Shown piece after piece: positions 1 to 16,657 of a stretch of 64,000 nt of DNA. The notes under the pieces are model-generated. The model made no database searches and was not told the origin of the DNA. It saw only the letters and a list, made by a program, of their open reading frames with translations. A program made the position numbers and the translations under genes. The number at the start of each line of letters is the position of its first letter. Within the stretch, counting starts at the first letter, position 1. Location of the stretch: the NCBI GenBank assembly GCA_905250075.1, contig CAJNOP010000039.1, positions 488,172-552,171 of the forward strand, given 5' to 3'. This DNA comes from Rotaria sp. Silwood1. Taxonomy: Eukaryota > Rotifera > Eurotatoria > Philodinida > Philodinidae.

Positions 1-230
1 ACCTAACCTACGGGCAAATTTTCAGGTCGAAATTCTTTAATTCGATTTTTTGGAAATCCCTTGTCGCATGTCCAAAATTCAATAAAACGGTCATAACTCT
101 TCACCGATAGGCCATGGGCACGAATCCTTTTAAGGTTTTCTTAGCCTCATAGATACCTACCTTGTAGCCATAATATGGAGTTGAACGACGTCCGTCAGTT
201 GGGGACCTTCCCTCGTAAGATAATAATTAG
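1..230. repeat. possible right half of a foldback repeat cut by the window edge
   Basis: No open frame of note. The text style (blocks such as cataactcttcaccgatagg and cctcatagatacctacc) resembles the arms of the long palindromes found later in the window, and it is less AT-rich than the next 100 bases. The partner arm would lie before base 1, so this is inference from style only. Confidence 0.2.
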
Positions 231-356
231 CTCGATTAATTAAAGTATAACACAAATATTCAAATCTTTTTTTTTTGCATCGTGATTTTAGGTATCATCT
301 ATACTGATAATACTTTTTTCAAAAACAAAAATTCTAAATTTCGATTTCTTTTACAG

Positions 357-910
357 GTAAAGGTAATGAACCATTAGCTATTGATCCATCAAAAGTAACT
401 CCAAAATATCTTTGTAAATGTGGTAATGAAATAATTAAAGTACCATTAAATACGGATAGTGAAAAAAATGGTAAATAATTCTTTGATATTCATTATTATT
501 TATATTTAATAATAATATTTATTAAGGTTTTGTTGTACGTTTAAATAATGCAGAATTAGATTCTTCTCAAATTCATGGAGTTAAAGATAAACAAATATTT
601 TTTAAATCACTTCCAAATAAAATACCTAAACAAAATTCTCTACATGTAATGGTGTCAAAAAAAAGTGTTTCAAAAACAATTAAATTAAAACATAATCCAT
701 ATGATGGTCTTGATGAAAATACTCTTTTAAATTTTTGTATAAATTATGTGGAAAATAGTAAATATAAACGATTTCTTGTTTTCAAATAAAATACAAACAA
801 TACATCTATTTTTTTTTTGATATATTTTAGGTGATAATCCACATAATCATAAAAATGACCGATACAAAATTTCAATGCAAAAGAATGAAATCAATCGAAT
901 CAATACATAA
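357..910 (+). CDS. 3' exons of an unrecognised protein (partial)
   Basis: Three exons join in one frame: 357-470, 527-757 and 831-910 (TAA at 908-910), each preceded by a T-rich tract and AG and followed by GT. The encoded tail starts GKGNEPLAIDPSKVTPKY, has a Cys pair (YLCKCGNE) and then a Lys-rich stretch (KKSVSKTIKLKHNPYDGL), and ends NEINRINT. The acceptor at 355-356 means further exons lie upstream, in the repeat-like sequence or outside the window. I do not recognise the family. Introns of 56 and 73 nt fit the neighbours. That it is coding is well supported by the frame-consistent splice sites; the function is unknown. Confidence 0.6.
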
Positions 911-1716
911 CTTTACTTGACAAAAAAAAAATTTTTTTTGCTGTTGTTGTATATTTGTCTCATGTGAAAATAATATGTTCGTATTTAGTCTTCTCAATAT
1001 TTATGATTATTGAATCCGGTGATTTTATTTTAAGAGCATATAAAACAAAAAGTCTTTTTTAAAATATAATATATTTCCTGGATTAAAAAGATGACTCGAA
1101 ATATACCGAGTAAAATAGCTTCATTGAATCAAGAATAATTGTGACTATTACAATAAACTTTTGGTTTTTAAACAAATCAAATACTTATTTAGATTTAATC
1201 ATATGATATATGAGAGATTTTCAAAAATTCTATTCTTGATGTATATTAAAATATGTAAAGATCAAAGTGGAACTATTAACATTCGTCTAATTTATTTAAT
1301 ATGATGAGCAACATTTATTGAATTAAAAAATGAATCTATTAGAGTAATTTATCAGACGATATTGAAACAATATCATCTTGTTTCACATTTTTATTGATGA
1401 ATATTCCATGAAAATTTGTCCTAAAAACTATTATTTAGCAGTTAGATTAGTAACAATATCAGACAAAAGTTCACTAGCCCTCCGTCCTGCTTAAAATGTG
1501 TTGAGTTCCTCATCACATTTCTTCTGGTTACTCCAATGACGATGAAATATTTCTAAGTGTATGTCTTCGTCTTCAGTTGACTTTTACGCTGGTTTGTAGA
1601 ACGCGATGAGCTGATTTCGATGACAAAAAAAGCGTTCTTCTCCGTAGATTATTATTTCGGAAATTTTAATTTTTACGCTAGTGTTGCTCTTAGCATTAAG
1701 AATTTTAACATAGAAT

Positions 1717-1876
1717 GCGTCTTAGTGGACTGTACAAATCAATACAATCAACATAAATAGAAATCATAACATCGTCTATACTTTTCAATACCATTAATAT
1801 GATAGCTGTACGGAATTGAATGACACACATAGTTACGATTTCTATTTATGTTGATAGGTCAAGTCAATTAAGACGC
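1717..1876. repeat. imperfect inverted repeat
   Basis: Left arm 1717-1770 (gcgtcttag...aacataaatagaaatcat) pairs with right arm 1832-1876 (gatttctatttatgttgat...attaagacgc). The best core is a 20-base near-perfect match. Probably a small decayed palindromic element. Confidence 0.6.
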
Positions 1877-2608
1877 TTGTAGCATTGAAGTTTTCAATAT
1901 TGACAACAAAACTAACATCTTTCAGTCGTTTTTCTGATATCGAAACAGTTAATAACAAAGAACGATTTATATCATTGTAATCAGTTCGTTGAGCTCTTTA
2001 AACTAGCATGCATCCAGTATAAAATGAAAACTCACACTTGCGAACCTTCATTTGTAAGTTAGATGTTTATTATTATCAATAGAATAGGATTCATTGCTAA
2101 AGAACGTCTAAGTGAATGAGGAAAAGTAACAAGCATTTATGAACATTCAAACATTGATTATTTATATTCATTTATTTATTCACTAAGTGTTCAAAAGAAG
2201 GTAAAAGAATCAATATAGCCGGACCGTAGAATCACATCCTATATTTCTTACAATAGTACTTAATTGAATTTCTAAAGAAATCCTAAGAAAACATCTAATC
2301 AACTGGATAGAAGTGCACAGAAAGTTCGGTCATAAAAATGCAATTTTTACCTGAATGTCCTTTACTTTATGAAGGACTTTATAGACTAAAGAATAGCGAC
2401 ATCTAACATGAACACAAAAAAGAATAGAGGAAATCGCTCATTAAATATGAGATTTTCGTTCATAACTCAACTCGTTCTCCATCATCAATTCTTGTCATTT
2501 AATTTATTGTTCATTCGCACGTACTACAACGACTCATCGTCACTGAATAGTCATCTTAACCTTTTTTCGTTCGCGTTAACTGAACAAACAAACCATCTTC
2601 AACTCTTA

Positions 2609-2630
2609 TGTGTGTGTGTGTGTGTGTGTG
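2609..2630. repeat. (TG)11 microsatellite
   Basis: Eleven uninterrupted TG units upstream of WDR47. Confidence 0.95.
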
Positions 2631-2737
2631 TATCTACCTTTTCTCTTCTTTTTTTCATCATTTTCATCTTGTTGAATTAGTCGTTAAATTAAATAGGAGT
2701 ACACAGATATCTTTGTTATCGGTTTCTTTTTTAGACA

Positions 2738-7658
<4,921 letters not shown>

Positions 7659-8587
7659 CTAAATCAAATTCAATTATCTTTCTTTCGTTTTTTTTTGTTT
7701 TTGGTCGATCTCATTTGCTTTTTTTTTAGTGTTTTTCTTTTTTGCTTTTGTAATTTAATTCAAACAAAATCATACTATCGATTATTGATAATAACAAACA
7801 AATAATAATTTTTGTTTTTTTTTCATAGTATTAGTTTGTGAAGACAAAAGAAAATTTTCGAAAATAATTCGCAAATGTGCTGATATATATAAAAATTTAA
7901 GTGTTTTTTTTTTTTATTCAATTAATGTATATTTTTGTTTTTGGCTTTATATGAGATAAATATAATAAGAATTATTTGATTGTATTATTTTATTTTATGA
8001 TAAAATAAAAATTAAAAAAAAAAAATAATAATCGATTAATGAAGATTAATTGTTTAATCTGTGAAAAAATTTTCATCAAATGTTTTATTTCTTAATTGTT
8101 ATTTTTTTGTATTATATTGAAATATTAATGCAATTTTGAAATGAGAAAACGGATTTCTTTATATATTTGCTTTTTGATAATATAATATTTTCGAAATTAG
8201 ATTTATTGCTTGAAGATAATCTAAAAATTTTTCATTATATAAATTTCACAAAACTGTTGAGAAGATACAGATCTACAATCAAGTACCTTGTATGCTTCGA
8301 TCTCTTTTTGCTTGATGAATATATTTCGAAATCGTAAAATCAGTTCTGTCAATCCGCTCCGAATCATGAAATGGCGTCATATACACTCTATAGAGATTTT
8401 CGTAACACTGCACGAACATCCCTTAGTGATCTTTGATTAATGACTTTATTATCGAAATTGTGAATTTTATCATTTGATGGTACAAAATTGGCTTTCTATA
8501 TACTATACATCTTGATAATATCAATTCTCTTGAAATAATGAAAGCGGATAATATTTAAAATTCAACTTTAATTATTGTTAATTTCAG
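7659..8587. other. 3' flank of WDR47 and 5' flank of GST
   Basis: Very AT-rich with many poly-T runs. No open frame or RNA gene seen. Confidence 0.6.
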
Positions 8588-9463
8588 ATGGCACTTTTAT
8601 TTTATCATGATTTCATGTCACAGCCCTGTCGGGCTTTATATATTTTTCTTAAAATGACTGGTATTCCATTTCAAGCAAAAGATATTGCATTAAGAAAAGG
8701 TCAACATATGACTAATGATTATGTTCAAATAAATCCATTTAAAAAAGTACCAGTTATTAATGATTCAGGTTTTATTCTTACTGAAAGGTAATCTCAAAAC
8801 AAAAAAAAACATCAACAAAAAAGAACATTTTTTTTTAAGTGTGGCAATTTTAACATATCTTTGTGATAAGCATAAAAAACATGATTGGTATCCAACAGAA
8901 TTACATAAACGAGCACGTATTAATGAATATACACATTGGCAACATTCAAATTTACGTGCAAATGGTTCAATGCTTTTTCAAACAAAAGTAAAAAAAAAAA
9001 ACAATAAAAACTATTCATTATATAACAACTCACGACGTTTATTGTTTGTTTGTTTTTTTTAGGTGATTATACCACATATCAAAAAAAAACCACCAACAGA
9101 TCGTGAATTAGAAAAATGGTATAAACGATGGGAAGAATCAACCGATGGTCTCGAAAATGTTTGGCTCAATCGATCATCTTATTTAGCTGGTAATCATATA
9201 ACTATTGCTGATTTACTTGGTAAAATTATATTTATTATTATGATTAAATTATATAAATTAGAAATTATATTCGAATAGGTATTTGTGAAATGATGCAACC
9301 AATAGCTGCTGGTTATAATTTGGATACAAATAAATTTCCTCGTGTTCAAGATTGGATGGAACGAATTAAGAAAGAAACTCAACCACATTTCGATGAAGCA
9401 CATATTATTTCAATGCGTTTGAGAGAAAAAATTTTACAAGAAGAAAAACAAAAGATTTATTAA
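8588..9463 (+). CDS. GSTT1: glutathione S-transferase, theta class
   Basis: Four exons (8588-8787, 8840-8987, 9063-9219, 9279-9463) sum to 690 nt, giving 229 aa, close to the usual 240 of theta GSTs. The N-terminal thioredoxin-like domain (about residues 2-78) has the theta signature with catalytic Ser in MSQPCRALYIF, then GQH, the cis-Pro context KKVPVI, and LTESVAIL, which is the G-site and is split by intron 1. The C-terminal helical domain has WYKRWEESTDGLENVW and AGNHITIADLLG. It conjugates glutathione to small electrophiles in the cytosol. The ATG directly follows a T-rich acceptor (atttcag|ATG), so the mature mRNA probably carries a spliced leader. Introns 52-75 nt. Family call firm; the orthologue number is a guess. 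Confidence 0.93.
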
Positions 9464-10725
9464 TAATAAATTTTGATATCTATTGATATTATTTTTTTTT
9501 TCTTTACTTCATTCTGCTGCAATAGAAAACTCTTTTCTTTTTACTAAACTTTATAATGAATAAAATAGAGATGATCAATTTCAAAGAAGTTCATTTACAA
9601 AAAAAGAAATATTATAATTGTGTATTGAACAAAATTGTTTAATATAAGTTTCTATTAAATATAATTGTGATGAGAGACTCGAGGAAATGATCTCATAATC
9701 GAGAAAACTTTTATCATTCATCGATTTCCAAAAACTCACATAACTCTAGTCAACTGTAGAAAAATCTTCTGGTCGAAACATTCTGGAATTAGGAAATTTA
9801 CATTTATAATCAATGATCTATTCGTACAATATTGTACTATAATGGTTATCATCTTTTCCATGTTGAAACTTGTATATTCTTATTTGCTAAATCTTAAAAA
9901 CAATATTTTTCAAACAAAAAGAAAAAAAACCAGTATTTATAATTTTTAAATCTATGATAATTTTTAGTTTCATCATCAACAATTTACATGATTTGAAGAA
10001 AAAAAAGAATATCTTCAATTGTCTAATATTTAATATTTCAAATACCGATGAAAACTTATCAAATGGATGAAATTGATTACTTTGTACTCTTAAAGATCAA
10101 TAGTAAATTCTATAATTATACAGGCCTTTTAATGATATGCATGGCTTTTGTATTCGTTATTTTTCAATACTTTTTAGTTGACACATCTTCTCTTTTCTCT
10201 CACTCATCTTGTTTATACGATAGATCGACAGGCGATAGACATAATTACAATTTGATTCGTTCGATAGTTATATTTAGTATATGGAAGCATTTATATATAT
10301 ATATGTCCAATGTTAGAAAGAGACATAAATATTAATTGTTGGCGAACATATGTCATAACGGAAAAGTTTTTTTTTTTTTTTTTTGAAAAAAAAATCTTCA
10401 AGGCTTGATTGATGATTATTAACATTAGAAAAGATTGTACATTTGCATAATCAGAAGCCACTAAAAGCTTATCGTTTTCTTTCTCGAGAAGGGATGTTTT
10501 TTTTTTTTTTTTCTTATTTGGAACGAATAAGAATTCTCTAACAATCTAACCAATGAAAAATTGATCCGTTCTGTAGATTTTTCTATGACGAGAGAAGAAA
10601 AACAAGAAAAAAAAAAAAAAAAGAAAGAACATTCTACAAATTAAAGAAAAAAAGGTGCGTAGGAGAAAGCAACAAAAAAAAAAAAGAACAAATCAAATTA
10701 TCTATCGAAAAGAACGATTCACATA

Positions 10726-10745
10726 TACATACATACATACATACA
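10726..10745. repeat. (CATA)n microsatellite
   Basis: Five tandem CATA units followed by CAGA/CAAA variants. Confidence 0.9.
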
Positions 10746-10931
10746 GACAGACAAACATATATAGTCCAAAGAGCCTAACACATCAACAAGAAAAAAAATA
10801 TTTGATTAATTGTTCGAACGGAAAATATAATCATATATATATTTTTCTTTTTTACTTTCTCATCATACAAATATTAAAAACTAATAATATATTAGTTAAA
10901 AGGAAAAGACAAGACAATAATTTGATTTGTG

Positions 10932-11006
10932 GTGAGTAGGTTTATCATTATTTTGAGATTATTCAAAAACAATTTTGTTTTTTTTTTTTTCTTTTAATAT
11001 TCTAAG
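10932..11006 (+). other. probable 5'-UTR intron of the NK6 gene
   Basis: A consensus donor (gtg|gtgagtagg) at 10932 and a T-rich acceptor (ttaatattctaag) ending at 11006, one base before the ATG at 11008, bound a 75-nt interval of typical intron size. Alternatively the acceptor takes a spliced leader. Confidence 0.5.
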
Positions 11007-11007
11007 T

Positions 11008-13521
11008 ATGTTATTACCACCTTGTTGGACATTATCATCAACATCTATTGAAAATTCATCATCATTTAATGATATTATGTTATCAACAGCAACAACATCG
11101 AATCAACATCAACCAAATTTTTGGTTTACTGGTAATCATTTACCATCATTTTTTTCATCACCATCATCAACAACAATAGGAAATGGTGGTGGTAGTGGAG
11201 GAATAGATAAATATTCTTATATACCACAAACAACAACAAATAAAATTTTATTTGATACAAATCCATGTAGTTCAAATTCAACAAGTTCACCACCATTATC
11301 AAATGATTTTTTATTAACACGTTCAAATCCAACAGCAACATTAAATTTAACACAATTTAATTATATTCAACAAAATCATCATCATTTATCATCACATAAT
11401 TTTCTTCCACGAGATGATTGGTCACAAATACCAATGACACAAACAACAAATTCTTCAACTTCTGCTATATGGGCAAAGGGTAAGAGAAACAAAAAGAAAA
11501 AAACAAATGTTTCTCTCTTTCTCTCTCTTACATCAAAATCATTTATATGCCATCCTATTCTAATATAAAAATAGAAGAGAATGAGGTTGCTCAATACCTC
11601 ATATATATATATATACATTCATCCATCCATCTATTCATATTCTATGTCTTAATGGTTATTCGATGATTGGAAGGATGATTTATAATATTTGTCGCCGGCA
11701 CATTACATCTGCTTAAGCTCGTTTTTTATGCAATACAAAAAAAATCATGACAATATATTTCCGTTTTTTCATCAAGTGACACTTTCAGCTTCATCTATCA
11801 AGTAACATTTGAATGAATATAGACATCCTATAATTTCCTTTGACCATCCAGAGAGAGAGAGAAAGGACAATTTGTCATTTTAAAATAGTACCAGTACGAA
11901 TGACCTCTGTTATTTTCCTTGGGCTTTTTTTTTTGCGTGACGCTTATATACATATCATTCTTATTGCTCAATTGATTTGTTGACACATTATTATTGGTTA
12001 AACTTCGATTTCTTCCCTATTAAACACCTTATATATATGATACACATATGTATAAGTGTCGTTTTAATGAGATCAACACATATTTAATGAGTAACAAATG
12101 ACAAGTTTCTTTTTTTTTTTGCGTACGAATCAATAAGACATAATATTCGTGATCGGAAGAGCGAAAAAAAAAACAAAACAAAAATAAGATAAATTAATTG
12201 AAACGAGTCTAGAAGGTGAAAGCAATGAGCCGAAACATCTTGTGAGAAAAAAAAAAACAAGTACGCATACAAATCATATTGTGTCATATTGAGAATATGT
12301 CGGCTTTATTCTTAAAAGAGAATTTATCTTTCAATAGATATTCGTCAATGAACCATCATAGCATATAAAAAAAGAAGAATTGATCTACTTGTTCGAATAC
12401 ATCATTAGATTTATTAAAAAATACGCTTCATTGCATGTCTATATAATATATTCGATACAAAAATAATTTAATATTATCGAAGGTAAATGACTATTATATA
12501 GCGCGACATATACACCATTAAAATAAAGGAGAGAAATGCACGACATCATTTTAATTCGTAAGGTATATTTATACACTAAATAAATAGCAAAAGTGCAAAA
12601 AAAAACAACAAGGATACTATATGAATATAATCTATGATGATAAAAAAAAAAAAGAAACTTCTCCACTATTATAATATCTAATTGATAATCATATATATAT
12701 ATATATGATGATCGATTGAAAAATGATTTTGCCGGTATACCATGAAATTGTCATCAAACACATATACTCAAAAGTGCATCCACTCGAAAAGTAAGATCGA
12801 TGTTTATGAATGCACATATGAGAGACAATGCCATCATCAATGTGTAAATGTGCACATGTCATTCTTTTGACTTTTTTTTTTGATCTTATTCTCAAGTATG
12901 TTTACAGTATACATATGTATTGAGAGTGAGAAAGAAAGATATTAATAAAGCGTAAATTCTGATTGCTCTTTTTTTTGTTTTTATAATAAACAAATAATTT
13001 CTGATTGATAAATTTTTAGGTGGTGTTCCAATTGATAATTCTCAAATAACACATTATTCTGATATTGTTAATGGTAATGAATCAATAAAAGATGTTAAAC
13101 GTAAAAGTAGTCGACCAACATTTACTGGTCATCAAATATTTGCATTAGAAAAAATGTTTGAAAATACAAAATATTTAGCTGGAACAGAACGTTCAAGACT
13201 TGCATCACAATTAGCTATGAGTGAAGCACAAGTTAAAGTAAAAAAAAAAGATCGTTTTTTTTCTGTTTCTTTTGTATTGAAAAAAAAAAACAAATATTAG
13301 AAAGTAAATTTTGTTTTCTTTTTTTTGTAGGTTTGGTTTCAAAATAGGTAGGATTATATTCAAATTGATTTTTTTTTATTATTGAATATTTTTATAGACG
13401 TACAAAATGGCGAAAAAAACATGCTGCTGAAATTCATGGAAGTGGAACTGGTAGTAAAAAAACAAAACAACGAAATGATGGATCAATACCTAATATTGAA
13501 TCGGATTCGAGTTTAACTTAA
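11008..13521 (+). CDS. NKX6: NK6-class homeobox transcription factor
   Basis: Four exons (11008-11479, 13020-13237, 13331-13347, 13398-13521) sum to 831 nt, 276 aa. The homeodomain spans about residues 185-244: [20 protein letters not shown], then [25 protein letters not shown]. The KYLAG and WRKKHAAE motifs are typical of NK6 (vertebrate Nkx6.1/6.2, Drosophila HGTX). The N-terminus is Ser/Thr/Asn/His-rich with a Gly run and NFWFTGN. Nuclear DNA-binding regulator of neural (and in vertebrates endocrine) fate. Exon 3 is only 17 nt and encodes VWFQN plus part of an Arg of recognition helix 3. Intron 1 is 1540 nt, very long for this genome and open-frame-poor, so it is a good place for regulatory DNA. 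Confidence 0.93.
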
Positions 13522-15177
13522 ATTGTTCATTAATATGTGTTTTTTTTTTGATTTTTAGTGTTTAAGCTATATGTGAACAAAAGAAAAAGAGATTTATTCT
13601 GTACATTTTCTATCTCATTCGCGAAATTAAAATTGTTTTTTTTTTTTTTTTCTTTTTTTGTATGTGCTTGTTTTATATCATTATTTGAATATGCTAGAAA
13701 AAACGAAAAAGATTGTTTCAATTTAAAATTAAACAAATATATCAAGCAGAAATATTACATATTGTATCGGAAGTTGAATAAATAAATATTTTGTATTATA
13801 TTTAATATAGAAATGAATAGTTTATCTAATAAAGAATAGATTGATTAGTTATCGAACATTTATAATACATAGACAAAGTTTAAATATAATTAAACTATTT
13901 GATAATTTTTCTATAGTGAAATATCTAATTTTGAATTATATGTTGACTGATGTTCGCTTTTTTTTTAATATTCATAATGTAATATCTTAATCGTAATCGT
14001 TGATATATTATTTGGATTAAGGTGAATTATTAGGTTGATTGGTTCTGATCAACCAATCATTGATTATTAAGATAAGTTAACGCTTATCATCTCTCTTTTC
14101 AATTTGATGAATGATGAACGAACTCGAAAGGAGTTGAAATAGGGTAGGACTGATTCGAAAGGTAAACTTTTGTACAAAGGTTTTAATCGATTACAACATT
14201 TATATAATGTTATATTAATGTTCAAAACTTTTAATTTCTCATTAAAAGAAAATAATCTCAATATTATAATATAGATGTTGTAATCGTGACCAGATGTTTA
14301 TATAGGTATGTTAGTTTATTTGTTAAAAACATTCGAAGAATAGTATTTAGTATCCATAGTAGGACATATTATAAATTTAATATAGAAATCTTTTTATTTT
14401 GTTTAGTTATTTGAGTATCTTTTTAATCTAATCGATCAAAAATTGACGACATTTCTAATATAATTATTTTAAAATCCTTATATAAACTAGAAACAAAATT
14501 GAAATTAAGATATGACTAGAATTGGAATCTCAGAACTATTTTTATTCGATAATATTTTTTTTTTTTTTGTTATTTTGGTAATACTTGATATGTCTCAGTA
14601 ATTTAGTCTATTCATTGATTTTTGTACAATTACATCGCTTGAAATAACGTTTTGTTAAACAAAAAATTCCTATTTTTTGTTTTTTAATATGTACATTATT
14701 TTGTAGGATACTTTTACAATACTTATCAATAAGATCACAATGACTAAATTTTTCTGTTTTTTTTTTTATTCTACTTGTAGTAAAAAAAAACATGTGATTG
14801 TATGACTTTATCTCTAGTTAGATCTTAATCTTTGTCCAATCAATACAAAATTGGTACGAAGTACGTTGCATGAATTAAAATGATCAAATATTTTTTTTTT
14901 TTATACGTTAATTAATGAATAGAAATTATTAACAAGTAGTCGAAAAATTAGTTTATACAATAGTCAAAAAAAATTTTCAGAGTCGAAGTCAAAGAGTTTG
15001 ATTTCGTAGGATTTAAATCTTAGTATGAATAGTAAACATAATATATCCACCATTTGCTAATAAACTCTTATAATATTAAATGTGTTTATAGAATCATTTT
15101 TTGTGCTTTTATTTTTCAAAAATAATTTATGCATTCTATGTTATAATTGTATAAAGGTATTAATAATTTTTACTAAT
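13522..15177. other. 3' flank of NK6, no gene seen
   Basis: AT-rich, with poly-T tracts. Open frames here (for example around 13558-13785 and 14608-14793) are Lys/Phe/Asn-rich and biased by homopolymers; none resembles a protein family. Likely 3' UTR then spacer. Confidence 0.55.
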
Positions 15178-15882
15178 TACTGTCCGTTTCTAAATATAGT
15201 GCGGGTCACTGTTTTTTAAATAATTCAAGAACGCAACGAGCTAGAGACCTGTGGTTTTCACCAATCAATAGATGACATAGGGGACGTCTTTTTCTCAAAT
15301 AATGTATCAGGCGAAATCCTTTTAAAGCTACTCATCTTTCAAAAACATGGAAAAGAATGCATGAAAATGACCTGCCATCTAGATGGAATTTTCATTTTGA
15401 CCTTTGATTTAGATAGAGGAACTTGAGATCTATAGTTTAAGATACAATGCACTTTCTTACTTTTCCTTATGTTTTCATCGAAATGTCCCGCTATTATGAT
15501 AAAAATGCAAAAACATAGTACAAAAATCAGTAAAATTCCCTATTATTTGCACATGTAAATACATGGTTCCATTTGGTCAACGTTAGAATGCAATAAGAAA
15601 AGTATTTGCATCGTATCTTGAACTGTAGATTTGAAGTCCCTCTATCTAAATCAAAGGTCAAACTGGAAATTTCATCTGGATGGCAGGTCATATTCATGCA
15701 TTCTTTTACAAGTTTATCAAGCATGAGTAGTTTTAAAAGAATTTCGTTTTGACACATTAAGTGAGAAAAAGACGTCCCCCTGTCTCATCTATCGATTGGT
15801 GAAAACCGCAGGTGTCTGGCTCGTTGTGTTCTTGAGTTATTTAAAAAATAGTGGCGTGCACTATATTTTGAAATGGATAGTA
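15178..15882. repeat. long foldback (hairpin) element
   Basis: About 705 bp forming one near-complete palindrome. Left arm 15178 to about 15470 pairs with right arm about 15593-15882; the unpaired centre is about 120 nt. Matching blocks include gttttcaccaatc, gggacgtctttttctca, gcatgaa.atgacctgccat, and gacctttgatttagataga. Ends are tactgtcc... and ...ggatagta, so the termini are inverted. No transposase frame. The high arm identity suggests recent insertion or active homogenisation. Confidence 0.9.
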
Positions 15883-16135
15883 GTAAATATTATTTTATTA
15901 ATTAAAATTTGAATAAAACTAATCATTTAATATATGTTAAAAATTTTTTTTGCAATTTTTTAGATAGCAATATTTAAATTTAAATGAATAATTGTATTCA
16001 TTTTTGTCTTTCTTTATTATTGTTTTTTTTCCAAAAACAAAAACAAAAGTTTTGTTCTACAATATTTGAGATTATTTTAATAGAAATGTTTTTATAAAAA
16101 TCAAACACAAAACAATATTATTATACATTTATATC

Positions 16136-16633
16136 TTATTCATTTTTTAATAATAATTGAAATGGTTCTTGAGCTTCTTTTATTCGTTTGATCTTTTCTT
16201 CTTTTGTTAAAATAGGCATTGCTCGACGATTAAGAATAAATGTTATAATACTAAATAATATTTCAATTGTAATTAATGTTAAACCAATAGCTGAAAGTAA
16301 AATTTCTATACGTTGTGTATGTGATTGTAAAACAAGAAAGAATATAAAACCAATAGCAGAAAAAAATCCATATAAAATAAAAATAATTATAAGAGTATTG
16401 TTTAACATTAAATTTCCTTTGATACCAAAATATTGTCGAAGAAATTCATTTAAACATAACATAAATATCATTGTCATTTCAATACCAAATGCACTTGTTC
16501 CATATGGTATATTATAATATTTAAAAATAAATAAAGGAATTTCAAGAATAAACCAAAATATTGTATAATAAATGTTTATACGTAAAAGAATCTGAAGAAC
16601 AGTACTGGATTGATCGGAAACAGTGAGAAACAT
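16136..16633 (-). CDS. TMEM216/TMEM17-family transmembrane protein (ciliary transition zone)
   Basis: Single-exon gene of 165 aa. Four hydrophobic segments are visible (about residues 17-37, 47-65, 78-100, 111-133), with the family-typical loop RQYFGIKGNL between segments 2 and 3 and a charged tail (TKEEKIKRIKEAQEP). The FG.KGNL loop and four-helix layout match Transmemb_17 proteins (TMEM17, TMEM80, TMEM216), which sit in the tectonic/MKS complex gating the base of cilia. The loop is nearest TMEM216/TMEM80; TMEM17 is less likely. A T-rich acceptor (atattttag, minus strand, AG near 16657) lies upstream of the ATG. Orthology is inferred by eye. Confidence 0.75.
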   Translation of the reverse strand: MFLTVSDQSSTVLQILLRINIYYTIFWFILEIPLFIFKYYNIPYGTSAFGIEMTMIFMLCLNEFLRQYFGIKGNLMLNNTLIIIFILYGFFSAIGFIFFLVLQSHTQRIEILLSAIGLTLITIEILFSIITFILNRRAMPILTKEEKIKRIKEAQEPFQLLLKNE

Positions 16634-16657
16634 TGAACTTTTTGTTTTTTTTCTTTC

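Larger units (their letters stand above)
911..2737. other. intergenic, no gene seen
   Basis: AT-rich spacer between the partial gene and WDR47. It holds an inverted repeat (1717-1876) and a (TG)n microsatellite (2609-2630). A 90-codon open frame at 2408-2680 runs through the microsatellite and looks like chance. Confidence 0.6.
9464..11007. other. upstream region of the NK6 homeobox gene
   Basis: About 1.5 kb without a convincing gene; long T and A homopolymers (10368-10384, 10499-10512, 10608-10622), a (CATA)n tract, and a probable 5'-UTR exon and intron at its end. Open frames at 10048-10335 and 10655-10939 have low-complexity, non-protein-like composition. Likely holds the promoter and enhancers of a developmental regulator. 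Confidence 0.5.

Noticed and set aside
1..10. acctaaccta at the window edge as telomere repeat
   Set aside because: Only about one and a half units, and not the repeat I know for bdelloid telomeres.
10048..10939. Two open frames upstream of NK6
   Set aside because: Homopolymer- and microsatellite-driven composition, no splice context, no domain.
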